Source: an uncultured Synechococcus sp. (GTDB lineage Bacteria > Cyanobacteriota > Cyanobacteriia > PCC-6307 > Cyanobiaceae). Taken from it: 64,000 nucleotides of DNA. Numbering within the stretch: position 1 is the stretch's first letter; each line of letters starts with the position of its first letter. Below the pieces are notes generated by a model, which was not told the origin of the DNA, ran no database searches, and saw only the letters and a program-made list of their open reading frames with translations. Location of the stretch: the NCBI GenBank assembly GCA_913057985.1, contig CAJXPL010000013.1:1-64000 (forward strand), in the 5' to 3' direction. Of this stretch, positions 36,687 to 45,158 are shown piece by piece. The translations under genes were made by a program, and so were the position numbers.

Positions 36687-37337
36687 TCAGATCACCAGTT
36701 GACTCCACAGCACCCCCACACTGAGGGGAACGCTGAGGTTGTCGAGACCGCTCCAGCTGAACTGCTCCAAACCGGTTGCCATCGCCACCATGCCAAGGGC
36801 TGCTGGCACGGACAGGTCAGCCCCCGACCATCGCGCCAGGCCGATCAGCACCAGGCCTGAGACAACGGCCATGGTCATCGTGCCGACGCTTGATTTGGTC
36901 TGACCAAACAGAACCCATTTCGGGGACTCGACGTTGCGACCGATCAACCCTGCAAGGCCATCCCCCAGCGCCATCACCAGAACCCCGGCGGACACCGCAT
37001 CGGCTCGGGTTGGCCAGAACAGCAGAAGCAGCGTTGTGATTGCGATGCCGTAGGCGATGGTGCCGTAGCTATTGCGATCAACATCCTCAACGGCGGGGAT
37101 GAAGCGCCATTGGTGATTGATCGTCGTCACAACCGTGATCACCGCCGCAACAGGCAGGGCGACGACGAAGGGAATTCCAAAGAACCAGGCCAAAGGAACC
37201 ACGGCTCCGGTTCCGATGTGCACAATTTTTCGGCTCAGTTCCAGTTGGTTCGGCCGAAGCCGACGGCACAACACCGCGCCTGCTATCACCATCGCCATCC
37301 AGGTCAGGATGGCGATGGGTCCGGTGATGGAAAGCAA
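36687..37337 (-). CDS. Phytol/dolichol-kinase-like membrane protein
   Basis: 216 residues with six to seven hydrophobic helices. Family blocks are LELSRKIVHIGTGAVVPLAW (about residues 32-51), SYGTIAYGIAITTLLLLFWP and VLVMALGDGLAGLIGRNVESPKWVLFGQTKSSVGTMTM, where GDGLAGLIGR is the CTP-binding loop of the phytol kinase (VTE5) / dolichol kinase / CTP-transferase superfamily. Phytol kinase recycles phytol from chlorophyll into tocopherol or new chlorophyll. Which prenyl alcohol this one uses is inference. It lies five bases downstream of the sigma factor gene. Confidence 0.85.
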   Translation of the reverse strand: MLSITGPIAILTWMAMVIAGAVLCRRLRPNQLELSRKIVHIGTGAVVPLAWFFGIPFVVALPVAAVITVVTTINHQWRFIPAVEDVDRNSYGTIAYGIAITTLLLLFWPTRADAVSAGVLVMALGDGLAGLIGRNVESPKWVLFGQTKSSVGTMTMAVVSGLVLIGLARWSGADLSVPAALGMVAMATGLEQFSWSGLDNLSVPLSVGVLWSQLVI

Positions 37338-37342
37338 GTGGC

Positions 37343-38329
37343 TTAGGCGGCTTGTTGGTGGTTGGTCATGGCGCGCAGTTTGAGAATCGCTTTGGCCTCC
37401 AGCTGACGGACGCGCTCACGGGACACATTGATCTGACGACCGATCTCCGCAAGGGTCAGAGGCTCTTCACCACCAAGACCGAACCGCAATTTCAGAATCT
37501 TCTGCTCGCGTTCGTTCAACTGCGAGAGCCAGCCACCCAGATGTTCCTTCTGGATGCTGCGATCCATCCCCTCCATCGGTTCTTCAACGTTGGGATCGGG
37601 GATCAGTTCACCCAGGGTGCTGCGATCTTCCTCGCCACGGGCATGGGCATCCAGAGATGCACAAGGTGCGCTCTGGGAGATCAGATCCTCCAGTTCCCGG
37701 GGCTCGATGCCCATGGCACTTGCCAATTCCAGCCGATTCGGTTGACGAGCGAAGCGGTGGGACAGCTCCCGGGAGATGCGTCGCATCTTGGAGAGCTTTT
37801 CGCTGATGTGGATCGGCAGGCGAATGGTCCGGGCGCTGTTGTCGATGGCCCGCGTCATGCCTTGGCGAATCCACCAGTAGGCGTAGGTGGAAAATTTGTA
37901 GCCCATGGCCGGGTCGAACTTGTCGACCGCTCGCTCCAGGCCAATGGCACCTTCCTGCACCAGATCGAGCAGCTCCAGGCCCTGGTTCTGATACTTCTTG
38001 GCCACACTCACCACGAGGCGGAGGTTGGCGGCCATCATCCGGTCGCGGGCCCGTTTGCCCATGCGGATCTTGTGGCGATGCCGGGAGGTCAGCTCCTCTT
38101 CCGGCAGCTCCTGAATTTGCTTCATCGCTTGCACATGGTGTGCAAGTTCGATTTCTTCCGCTGCTGTCAGCAAGGGAATGCGTCCGATGCTGCTCAGATA
38201 AAAACCAATGGAGTCGGTGGCAAGCCGCCCTCCTTGTCGAGTTGATGGTCGACGTCCGGTGGACGGCAACGCAGGTTCCCTCCGGGACGACTGTTTTGTC
38301 GTGCCGGAAGATTCCAGAGGGATCCCCAT
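37343..38329 (-). CDS. RNA polymerase sigma factor, RpoD-like group 2
   Basis: About 328 residues from ATG 38329 (an in-frame GTG precedes it; AGGAG lies about 12 bases upstream). Region 1.1 is missing, as in group-2 sigmas. Region 1.2 starts DSIGFYLSSIGRIPLLTAAEE. Region 2 has AANLRLVVSVAKKYQNQGLELLDLVQEGAIGLERAVDKFD and YAYWWIRQGMTRAI, region 3 HISEKLSKMRRI, and region 4.2 the helix-turn-helix LTLAEIGRQINVSRERVRQLE. Promoter specificity is expected to be close to that of the housekeeping sigma. The phytol-kinase gene follows by five bases. The 203-base gap upstream (38330-38532) shows no gene. Confidence 0.94.
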   Translation of the reverse strand: MGIPLESSGTTKQSSRREPALPSTGRRPSTRQGGRLATDSIGFYLSSIGRIPLLTAAEEIELAHHVQAMKQIQELPEEELTSRHRHKIRMGKRARDRMMAANLRLVVSVAKKYQNQGLELLDLVQEGAIGLERAVDKFDPAMGYKFSTYAYWWIRQGMTRAIDNSARTIRLPIHISEKLSKMRRISRELSHRFARQPNRLELASAMGIEPRELEDLISQSAPCASLDAHARGEEDRSTLGELIPDPNVEEPMEGMDRSIQKEHLGGWLSQLNEREQKILKLRFGLGGEEPLTLAEIGRQINVSRERVRQLEAKAILKLRAMTNHQQAA

Positions 38330-38532
38330 CACCCTGGTCTCCTGAATGAATTTGGGCTGAACTTAGCACCAGGCAACAGTGCTGACTGTTTCGAATCGAA
38401 AGAATTTCAGGAGCTGAATCTTTGGGCTTTTAAAACAACTGATCTGGCTGTGATCGCTACGGCTTCAAGTTTGTTTTTGAAGGAATGTTGTATCGGATGT
38501 CACAGACGCAATCCCTTTGAAAACCAAAAGAA

Positions 38533-40671
38533 TCACAAGGATTGGATGCCGTTGCACCATTCCTTGATCAATTGAATCTGGGAATTGCGTTCCGAGGTGT
38601 TGTTTTCGGGTTTGCGCTGCAAAAATGTGCCGTCGCTCTGCATGTCCCAGGCAGCCTGGTTGTCATTCAAGTACAGCTGCAGCAGGCGTTCCAGTTTCTG
38701 GCGATGCTCGGGGTCTTCGATCGGTGTGACTGCTTCAATGCGGCGGTCGAGGTTGCGGCTCATCCAGTCGGCACTACCGATGTACACCTCCGGTGAACCG
38801 CCGTTGGCGAACGAAAAGATTCTCGAGTGTTCCAGGAACGGGCCGATGATGCTAATCACCCGAATGTTTTCACTCAGTCCTTCACAACCGGGGTAGAGAC
38901 TGCACATGCCGCGAATGATCAACTCGATCGTCACTCCGGCTTGGGACGCTTCATAAAGAAGCGCAATGATCGTTGGGTCCACCAGGGAATTCATCTTGGC
39001 TCGGATCACGGCCTCGCGGCCCTGCTGAGCATGTTCAATTTCGCGGCGGATTAACAGCTCCATGCCTTTCCGCAGGGTGACGGGGGCCACGAGCAGGCGA
39101 CGAAAACTTTGCTGCTTGGAAAAACCGGTGAGGTAATTGAACAGTTCCACCAGATCTTGACCCAGTTCCTGGTTGGCGGTGAGCAGGCCCAGGTCGGTGT
39201 AGAGCTTGGAGGTTTTGGAGTTGTAGTTGCCTGTGCCGATGTGCACATAGCTCTGAAGCTTGTCCTTCTCCTTGCGCACCACCAGCACAATCTTGGTGTG
39301 GGTTTTCAGCCCCAGCACCCCGTAGACCACATGAACTCCGGACTGCTCCAGGTGCCGGGCCCATTGGATGTTGTTGTCTTCGTCAAACCGTGCTTTCAAT
39401 TCCACCAGTGCCATCACCTGCTTGCCGTTTTCGGCGGCACGGATCAGTGCAGCGATGATCGGCGAGTCTTTGGAGGTGCGGTAGAGCGTCATCTTGATGC
39501 CCATCACCTGGGGATCGTCTGCTGCCTGGTTGATGAACTCTTCGACGGTTGTCGAGAAGAGGTCATAGGGATGGTGCAGAAGGATGTCCTGACGGCGAAT
39601 TACCGAGAAGATCGATCTGAACTCATCCGGCTTGATTGCTCCCTCGTCCAGCAGGTGTTGCTGACTGCGGGCTAGCACCGTCGGTGTCTGGCCTCCGTGG
39701 CTTTGGCTCTTGAGTTTCGGCAGCGGTAGGGCGGTGAGGCTGAGCAGGTCGTCCAGGCCCAGGGGACCATCAATCACATAGAGGTCTTCCTCTTCAACGC
39801 TGAGTCCTGTCATCAGCATCTCCACCACGTCCTGAGGCATTTCGTTGGGCACCTCGAGGCGCACCACCTCACCGCCCATGCGTCGCTTTCGCAATCCTTG
39901 TTCCAGGGCCAGCATCAGGTCATCGGCTTCCAGATCCCTCAGTTCCAGATCCGCATCCCGCGTCACGCGGAAGAAGTAGTGCCCCTCGATCGTCATGCCA
40001 GGGAACAGCTCCCTCAGGTTGAAGGCGATCACCTGCTCGAGGGCGATGGCGGTGTGAACGGGTTTGTGCTCCTGGCAGCTCAGGTGCGAGGGGATGGCGA
40101 TGAAGCGAGGCAGATTTTTCTGGGGAACTTTCACCCGGGCAAATTGCCGTTGTCCTGTTTCCGGATCAACAACCACGGCCGCAACGTTGAGGCTCAGGTT
40201 GCTGACGAAGGGGAACGGATGGGCGGGGTCCACAGCCAGAGGTGTGAGCACCGGAAACACCGAGGTCTGGAAGGTGTCGTCAACCCATTGGCGTTGGTCG
40301 TCGTTCAGCTGTTTGTAATCGAGCAGCTCAACCTTGTGTTCCAGCAGCTTCGGCCTCAGGTGCTGGCGGTAATGCACTTGTTGCTCTCGCAGCAGGGGAA
40401 TCAGCCGTTCCCGGATCGCCAGCAGCTGCTCCAACGGCGATTTGCCATCCTCACTTGGCTTGCTGACGCCCGCCTCCACCTGAGACTTCAGTGACGCCAC
40501 GCGAACCATGAAGAATTCGTCGAGGTTGTTGCTGAAGATGGCGCTGAACTTGGCTTGATCGAGCAGAGGTGTGCGCGGATCCAGGGCCTGGGCCAGCACC
40601 CTTTCGTTGAAGGCGATCCAGCTCAGCTCCCGGTTGATGTAGTGCTCCGGGGCTAAGGCTGCTGCGCACAT
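38533..40671 (-). CDS. ppk: Polyphosphate kinase 1
   Basis: 712 residues, full length. It polymerises ATP gamma-phosphates into polyphosphate. Domains appear in order: N-terminal YINRELSWIAFNERVLAQA (about residues 11-29) and FSAIFSNNLDEFFMVRV, head domain (HPFPFVSNLSLNVAAVV), then two PLD-like catalytic halves with LHHPYDLFS, the autophosphorylated His region TKIVLVVRKE...YVHIGTGNYNSKTSKLYTDLGL, and IGSADWMSRNLDRRIE. It sits alone between the sigma factor and MFS genes. Confidence 0.97.
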   Translation of the reverse strand: MCAAALAPEHYINRELSWIAFNERVLAQALDPRTPLLDQAKFSAIFSNNLDEFFMVRVASLKSQVEAGVSKPSEDGKSPLEQLLAIRERLIPLLREQQVHYRQHLRPKLLEHKVELLDYKQLNDDQRQWVDDTFQTSVFPVLTPLAVDPAHPFPFVSNLSLNVAAVVVDPETGQRQFARVKVPQKNLPRFIAIPSHLSCQEHKPVHTAIALEQVIAFNLRELFPGMTIEGHYFFRVTRDADLELRDLEADDLMLALEQGLRKRRMGGEVVRLEVPNEMPQDVVEMLMTGLSVEEEDLYVIDGPLGLDDLLSLTALPLPKLKSQSHGGQTPTVLARSQQHLLDEGAIKPDEFRSIFSVIRRQDILLHHPYDLFSTTVEEFINQAADDPQVMGIKMTLYRTSKDSPIIAALIRAAENGKQVMALVELKARFDEDNNIQWARHLEQSGVHVVYGVLGLKTHTKIVLVVRKEKDKLQSYVHIGTGNYNSKTSKLYTDLGLLTANQELGQDLVELFNYLTGFSKQQSFRRLLVAPVTLRKGMELLIRREIEHAQQGREAVIRAKMNSLVDPTIIALLYEASQAGVTIELIIRGMCSLYPGCEGLSENIRVISIIGPFLEHSRIFSFANGGSPEVYIGSADWMSRNLDRRIEAVTPIEDPEHRQKLERLLQLYLNDNQAAWDMQSDGTFLQRKPENNTSERNSQIQLIKEWCNGIQSL

Positions 40672-40716
40672 GGGCTGAACGGCTCGGCGCTGGTGTCGTT
40701 AGCCGAAACGTAGCAA

Positions 40717-42006
40717 TCAGGACTGGCTTGGTTGTGTGTCGGAGATGTCCGGCAGAGGGCTGCCGGCCACCAGGCCGATCACGATCACCAGCACGGTTGC
40801 CGCAGCTGCAAACGGGCTCACTGGACCCAGCAGGTCGTAGCTGAATCCCGCTAGGGGAGGGCCGAGGAAACTGCCCAAACTTTGCAGGGCCTGCAGGCTG
40901 CCGAGGGCACTGCCTTGCCCTTCCCGACCCAGGCGCCGTGACACCAGGCTGCGCAGGCTTGGTGTCACCAATCCGGTGCCCAGGGCCAGGATGCCGACGG
41001 CAGTGAAGATGGCGCCCGCCCGATCGGATGCACCGACGCTGGGGATCAGCAGACATCCAATGATCACCAGGCCCAGGCCCAGCAAGGTCAGACGCCATTC
41101 ACCAAAGCGTTTCACCAGGGGCCCGATCAGCCCTCCTTGGACCACGGTGGCGACCACCCCCACCACAAGGAAGGCGGTGGTGGCGAGCTCAGGGCCCCAG
41201 CCGAAGCGCTGCTTGAAATAGAGCACCAGGATGGCGGTGAAGCCGTTGAAGGCCAGGAAGAAGAGGAAAAAAGCTCCGCAGAGTCGCCCCACGCTGGGGT
41301 TCATCAGCACCTGGCTCAGCCGCGCAAACGGATTGAGGTCGCGTTTTCTGGGCAGGTTTTTGCGGGACTCCTGGGGATGGGTTTCCGGCAGCAGATTGAG
41401 CACCACCAAGAGGTTGAGTGCAGCGAAGCCTGTGGCCACCCAAACGGGAAGAGACACGGCCACCCGAGCCAGTTGCCCGCCAACGAAGGGGCCAAGGATG
41501 AACCCTAAGCCAAAGGCCACGCCGATCAAGCCGAAGGCACGGGCTCGCTTGTCGGGAGGCGTGATGTCGGCGAGCACGGCGCTGGCTGTTGCCGCTGTAC
41601 CGCCACTGATGCCGTCAATGATTCGTGCTGCGAACAGCAACAGCAGGGGCAGCAGGCTTTGGCTGGGCCAAGGCAGTGAAACCGTAACCGCAAACAGGCC
41701 GAGCCCCACCACGGATCCTGCGACGCAGATGCTGATCACGGGGCGGCGGCCGTAGCGATCACTGAGCGCCCCGATCAAGGGAGTGACCAGGAACTGCGCC
41801 AGGGCATAGCTTCCCGCCAACAGCCCCAGGGTGCGTCCGTCTGGGGCGAACTGGGCCAGGAGAAAGGGCAACAGCGGAAAAACAATGCTTTCGCTGAGCC
41901 GGTCGTTGAGCAGCGTGAGAAACGCGCTGAGCAGTGTGGGAATCCGAGGACGCTGCAAGCTTGCTGCCACGCAGGAGAGACTCACATTCCCACAGGCGGT
42001 TGCCAT
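40717..42006 (-). CDS. MFS transporter, TetA-like drug/solute exporter
   Basis: 429 residues, twelve predicted helices. Diagnostic blocks are the loop 2-3 motif GALSDRYGRRPVI (about residues 80-92), RIIDGISGGTAATASAVLADITPPDKRARAFGLIGVAFGLGFILGP (the motif-C antiporter proline/glycine block of TetA-type 12-TMS exporters) and SLRSLVSRRLGREGQGSALGSLQALQSLG. The substrate is unknown; tetracycline resistance should not be assumed. The first ATG lies in the same CCATGG palindrome as the start of the divergent GNAT gene (42004-42007). A start further inside is possible because the first 18 residues look non-conserved. Confidence 0.88.
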   Translation of the reverse strand: MATACGNVSLSCVAASLQRPRIPTLLSAFLTLLNDRLSESIVFPLLPFLLAQFAPDGRTLGLLAGSYALAQFLVTPLIGALSDRYGRRPVISICVAGSVVGLGLFAVTVSLPWPSQSLLPLLLLFAARIIDGISGGTAATASAVLADITPPDKRARAFGLIGVAFGLGFILGPFVGGQLARVAVSLPVWVATGFAALNLLVVLNLLPETHPQESRKNLPRKRDLNPFARLSQVLMNPSVGRLCGAFFLFFLAFNGFTAILVLYFKQRFGWGPELATTAFLVVGVVATVVQGGLIGPLVKRFGEWRLTLLGLGLVIIGCLLIPSVGASDRAGAIFTAVGILALGTGLVTPSLRSLVSRRLGREGQGSALGSLQALQSLGSFLGPPLAGFSYDLLGPVSPFAAAATVLVIVIGLVAGSPLPDISDTQPSQS

Positions 42007-42472
42007 GGCTTTGCGTCCGATCGCTCCGGAGGATCAACCGCTGTTGCGGGAGATCTATGCCGATGCGATCGAATCGCAAGCTCCCCTCCTTTACTCAGAG
42101 GAACAAGTCAGGGCCTGGGCGGCTCTGGCCTGGTTGCCCGGCGTGCTCGATACGAGCTTTCGGGAGGGCTCGGGATGGCTCACCACCGATGGTTCGGCCT
42201 TTGCGATCCGCCATCCCGAAGACCGCCTGTCGCTGCTCTACTGCCGTGGTTGTGCCTCGAGGCGGGGGCATGGCAGTGCCCTCTTGAACAGGATTGAGGC
42301 GGATGCGCTGGCGTCCGGCGTTCGGCACCTGCGGACGGAGGCCAGCCAGTTCAGCCGACCGTTGCTGGAGCGATGGGGCTGGGTGGTGGAGGCGCCGGAA
42401 ACGATCCTGATCGGAGGCGTTCCGTTCGAGCGCTATCGGATGGTCAAGCTGCTCCGCCAAGTGCAGAGTTGA
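42005..42472 (+). CDS. GNAT-family N-acetyltransferase
   Basis: 155 residues from ATG 42005 (MALRPIAPEDQPLLREIYADAI). The acetyl-CoA loop is LYCRGCASRRGHGSALLNRIEADALASG (about residues 78-105; the R/Q-x-x-G-x-G/A motif reads RRGHGS). It is followed by HLRTEASQFSRPLLERWGWVVE, the C-terminal GNAT segment with a W-G-W turn. The substrate is unknown. It overlaps the divergent MFS start by two bases and the TrpD-like gene tail to tail by 40 bases. Confidence 0.85.
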   Translation: MALRPIAPEDQPLLREIYADAIESQAPLLYSEEQVRAWAALAWLPGVLDTSFREGSGWLTTDGSAFAIRHPEDRLSLLYCRGCASRRGHGSALLNRIEADALASGVRHLRTEASQFSRPLLERWGWVVEAPETILIGGVPFERYRMVKLLRQVQS

Positions 42473-43503
42473 TCGAGCATGGATTGGGCCTGACCCGTCT
42501 GCAGAACGGATGCTGCCCGTTGAATGCCCTGTTCCAGGGACTCACTGCAGCCGGCGAACCACAGATAGGCGCCGGCGTTCCAGCGCAGGGCGTCGCAGAG
42601 AGGGCCTTTGTTCTGCAGGGCGTTGCGTGCTTGATCGGCCCAGGTGGTGTCGTCAGCCCACTCCACGTCGGCGTCGTGACAGCCATGGTCACGGGGGTGC
42701 AGGATCAATCGTTCGGCCTTGCCGTTCCGCACCCGGGCCGTGATGCAGGCGCGTCCGATGGGTAGGTCGGTGCCTCCTTCCAACCCCTTCACGGTGAGAA
42801 CATCGGTTTCGCCGGCTTGCTTGAGGGCTTCCCAGGCGCGGGCTTCTGTTGGTGGGTGGACAAAGCCACTCACCAGGAGGTGGTCGCCTTGGTGAGGTGT
42901 CCAGAGCAGTTCCAGGCTGGCAACCGGGGGACGCTTGCCCAGTTCCTCGCGGTAGCCGATCAGGGTTTCCGCAATGGGGAAATGATCCGGCTGGTGAATC
43001 AGGGCGAAGCCGTTCTGCTGGAACCCGCTTGCAACAGCGCTGATCGGCAGGCCCTTGAGGTCGAGATTGAGGAGGCAGAACAGATCAACGGCGGTGACGC
43101 CGTATTTGATCGGCATTCGGTCTCCGCCCTGGAGAACCACCGGCTGACCACAGGCCAGCAGCACCAACGCGGTGAGCGGGTAAATCGGCGCTGTGCGCGT
43201 GCGCCCGTCGTAGGGCATGCCGAAACACAACGGTGCTCGACTGCCAGCCGTGGATTGCAGCACCGGGCCATGGGCTCGGTAGGTGTCGAGCATCCCCGTG
43301 AGTTCCTGGGGTTCGGGCCGTCGGATGCGATGGGCAATCAGGAAGGCGCCGATCTGAGCGGGCGTTGCTTCGCCCTGCAGCATCAGCTCCATGGCATCAG
43401 CCGCTTCCTCGCGACTCATGCCTTTGCTGGTGTGTTCACCGCTTCCCACCTTGCGCAGGTGCTGCTTGAAGCGGTCGCGGCCGGAGAGAACTGCGCTCGT
43501 CAA
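42433..43503 (-). CDS. TrpD-like glycosyl (phosphoribosyl) transferase, possible CnaT
   Basis: 356 residues of the anthranilate phosphoribosyltransferase family (GT3). The N-terminal helical part has MSREEAADAMELMLQGEATPAQIGAFLIAHRIR (about residues 29-61). The catalytic part has degraded TrpD motifs: MPYDGRTRTAPIYPLTALVLL and LQGGDRMPIKYGVTAVDLF in place of GTGGD and KHGNR-type loops. Anthranilate is therefore unlikely to be the substrate. In Anabaena a protein of this family, CnaT, is needed for expression of the nirA operon. The placement here, beside cynS and 3 kb from nirA, suggests the same kind of role, but orthology is not proven. The start is TTG 43503. Confidence 0.82.
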   Translation of the reverse strand: MTSAVLSGRDRFKQHLRKVGSGEHTSKGMSREEAADAMELMLQGEATPAQIGAFLIAHRIRRPEPQELTGMLDTYRAHGPVLQSTAGSRAPLCFGMPYDGRTRTAPIYPLTALVLLACGQPVVLQGGDRMPIKYGVTAVDLFCLLNLDLKGLPISAVASGFQQNGFALIHQPDHFPIAETLIGYREELGKRPPVASLELLWTPHQGDHLLVSGFVHPPTEARAWEALKQAGETDVLTVKGLEGGTDLPIGRACITARVRNGKAERLILHPRDHGCHDADVEWADDTTWADQARNALQNKGPLCDALRWNAGAYLWFAGCSESLEQGIQRAASVLQTGQAQSMLDQLCTWRSSLTIR

Positions 43504-43555
43504 AGGTCCAGCCTCAAGCTGATGTCAGTCTTCAGGAGCGACTGACCCAGCAGAG

Positions 43556-43569
43556 GTAGCGATTGCTAC
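43556..43569 (+). promoter_or_regulatory. NtcA-type site (perfect GTA-N8-TAC) before cynS leader
   Basis: GTAGCGATTGCTAC matches the NtcA consensus GTA-N8-TAC exactly and is nearly palindromic throughout. A -10-like GATAGT starts at 43595, 25 bases after the site; class II NtcA promoters have about 22. Rightward transcription would start near 43606. The site is also 52 bases upstream of the leftward TrpD-like gene, but no convincing -10 lies that way. Confidence 0.6.
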
Positions 43570-43862
43570 GAAATCTCAGGGGCTGATCAGTCGAGATAGT
43601 CCCTCGAAGCTGCCATGGCGTGGATGCTCCGGGTGGTGGCGTCCTTCGGCGTAGTAAAGCCGTTCCAGCATCAGTTGGGGGATTGTTGTCGTTGGAAGGA
43701 ATTGCGCCTGCAGCATGGTTGCCATGGATTGGAAAAATTGGCTCATCTAATTCATGCTTTCAACGTGATTTCACATCCATTGCGGGCTTTTGGTTGTGCT
43801 TGTTGCTTCAAAAGCAGGCTGTTGTTTTGTAGCTGATGTTTCATTGTTCAGTCAGCGTTTGC

Positions 43863-43911
43863 GCAACAGTTTTGTTGCTGCTGAGACGTTCCTGCCTGGA
43901 ACGCTGTTTTT
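43863..43911 (+). terminator. Two hairpins and T-tract in the long cynS leader
   Basis: The 438-base gap 43504-43941 holds the NtcA site, a weak 73-codon open frame (43615-43836, not family-like) and, near its end, two hairpins. These are GCAACA-GTTT-TGTTGC (43863-43878) and CGTTCC-TGCCT-GGAACG (43887-43903), the second followed by CTGTTTTT. It ends 31 bases before the cynS ATG. It may terminate a small RNA started at about 43606, or attenuate cynS. A CATAAC at 43919-43924 could serve as a separate weak -10. Confidence 0.45.
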
Positions 43912-43941
43912 GAAGCGGCCATAACAAATTTTCGTTCAATC

Positions 43942-44376
43942 ATGACTGTTACCGCCACCTTGATGGCTGCCAAGAAAGCCAAGGGCATGAGTTTTGCTGA
44001 TCTGGAAGCAGCCCTGGGCCTTGATGAGGTCTGGATTGCCTCCTTGTTCTATGGACAAGCCACGGCCTCCAAGGAAGAAGCTGAAAAGCTGGCTGAGCTG
44101 CTCTCCCTGGATCCCGCCATCACTTCTGCACTGCAGGAGTTCCCCACCAAGGGAAGCCTCGATCCGGTGATTCCCACTGACCCCTTGATCTATCGCTTCT
44201 ACGAGATCATGCAGGTTTATGGAATGCCTCTGAAGGATGTGATCCAGGAGCATTTCGGTGACGGCATCATGAGCGCAATCGACTTCACGCTTGATGTCGA
44301 CAAAGTGGAGGATCCCAAAGGCGATCGCGTCAAAATCACCATGTGCGGCAAGTTCCTGCCTTACAAAAAGTGGTGA
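43942..44376 (+). CDS. cynS: Cyanate hydratase (cyanase)
   Basis: 144 residues, the usual length. It converts cyanate and bicarbonate to ammonia and CO2, so it supplies nitrogen. The N-terminal helical domain is [40 protein letters not shown]. The C-terminal catalytic part has [35 protein letters not shown] with the conserved Arg (Y-R-F-Y-E), Glu and Ser residues, and ends [14 protein letters not shown] 43942. It has its own strong terminator and a long leader with an NtcA site upstream. No cyanate ABC transporter genes are in the window. Confidence 0.98.
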   Translation: MTVTATLMAAKKAKGMSFADLEAALGLDEVWIASLFYGQATASKEEAEKLAELLSLDPAITSALQEFPTKGSLDPVIPTDPLIYRFYEIMQVYGMPLKDVIQEHFGDGIMSAIDFTLDVDKVEDPKGDRVKITMCGKFLPYKKW

Positions 44377-44404
44377 ACACTTAGTCGCCTTGATTGAAGA
44401 CACC

Positions 44405-44431
44405 AAGCCCCGCTGTTGCGGGGCTTTTTTA
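44405..44431 (+). terminator. Terminator of cynS
   Basis: AAGCCCCGC-TGTT-GCGGGGCTT followed by TTTT, 28 bases after the cynS stop. The final bases overlap the stop of the convergent HEAT-like gene. Confidence 0.92.
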
Positions 44432-45151
44432 TTGGCGGAATTGTTGGCTCAGTTGGGTGCTGGCCATCTTGCGTCGACTGTCGTCATTCAGGTCCTGGCT
44501 CAATTCCAGCAGGCAGCGCTGACTGGCAGGTGTGGCGATGCAACCAAGCGCTCGGAAGGCGGCCTCGGCAACAGGCAGGGAACCGTTGCCACAAAGCTCT
44601 GCCAGCTTTTCGCTGATCAACACGCCATCGCGGCGTTGCAGAACCCGAATGGCGGCCACAACGACTGGATCGCGAAAATCATTCAACACCTCTTGGCAGA
44701 ACTGCAGCAGTTCGCCGTCGTCGAGGCAGTGGGACCGGAAGCTGAGCAGTTGAAGACCGGCCAGTCGGTGCAGTTGGCCCGGGTGATGCAAGCAATTCAC
44801 CACCACCGATTCGGGAACTTCGGCCCCCCAGCAGGCGAGAGCCTGAACCACCATCAGGTTGGCGGCTTCATCGTCCGAGGTTTGCTCGAGTTGAGCCAAC
44901 AACCAATCGCGGGCTTCGCTTTGGTGGCAGAGCCCTGCCGCCATCACCAAGTCGGGCAGAACCCCGTGGCTGGCGAGGAGGTCTTGGATCACGGGCCAGC
45001 CGCGCTCGGCCTGCATGCCCAGTTTTTCGCAGAGGGCTCGCCGCAGATCAACAGAAAGGCTGGGGGAGTAGACCTCCCCCAGCCAAGCGGGCTCCAGAGG
45101 AGCGCGTCGAGATCGGGCGAGCCGTTCCCAGAGAACGGCTTCGTCGTTCAT
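44429..45151 (-). CDS. HEAT-repeat-like protein next to focA and nirA
   Basis: About 240 residues from ATG 45151 (MNDEAVLWERLARSRR). It is all-helical with roughly five to six HEAT/PBS-lyase-like units, for example SVDLRRALCEKLG, PDLVMAAGLCHQSEARDWLLAQLEQ, DEAANLMVVQALACWG, DPVVVAAIRVLQRRDG and SLPVAEAAFRALGCIATPASQRCLLELSQDL. Such proteins usually act as scaffolds or chromophore lyases. It lies seven bases after focA on the same strand, so it is in the nirA-focA unit. A helper role for nitrite reductase is a guess from position, comparable to NirB described near nirA in Anabaena; I cannot confirm homology. Confidence 0.75.
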   Translation of the reverse strand: MNDEAVLWERLARSRRAPLEPAWLGEVYSPSLSVDLRRALCEKLGMQAERGWPVIQDLLASHGVLPDLVMAAGLCHQSEARDWLLAQLEQTSDDEAANLMVVQALACWGAEVPESVVVNCLHHPGQLHRLAGLQLLSFRSHCLDDGELLQFCQEVLNDFRDPVVVAAIRVLQRRDGVLISEKLAELCGNGSLPVAEAAFRALGCIATPASQRCLLELSQDLNDDSRRKMASTQLSQQFRQ

Positions 45152-45158
45152 GGATGGA

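Noticed and set aside
40717-42006. Tetracycline resistance gene
   Set aside because: The MFS subfamily resembles TetA, but the subfamily is broad and nothing in the sequence or context points to antibiotic export.
43615-43836. 73-codon open frame in the cynS leader
   Set aside because: Cys/His/Trp-rich random-looking sequence without a convincing ribosome site. Kept only as one of the explanations in the leader finding.
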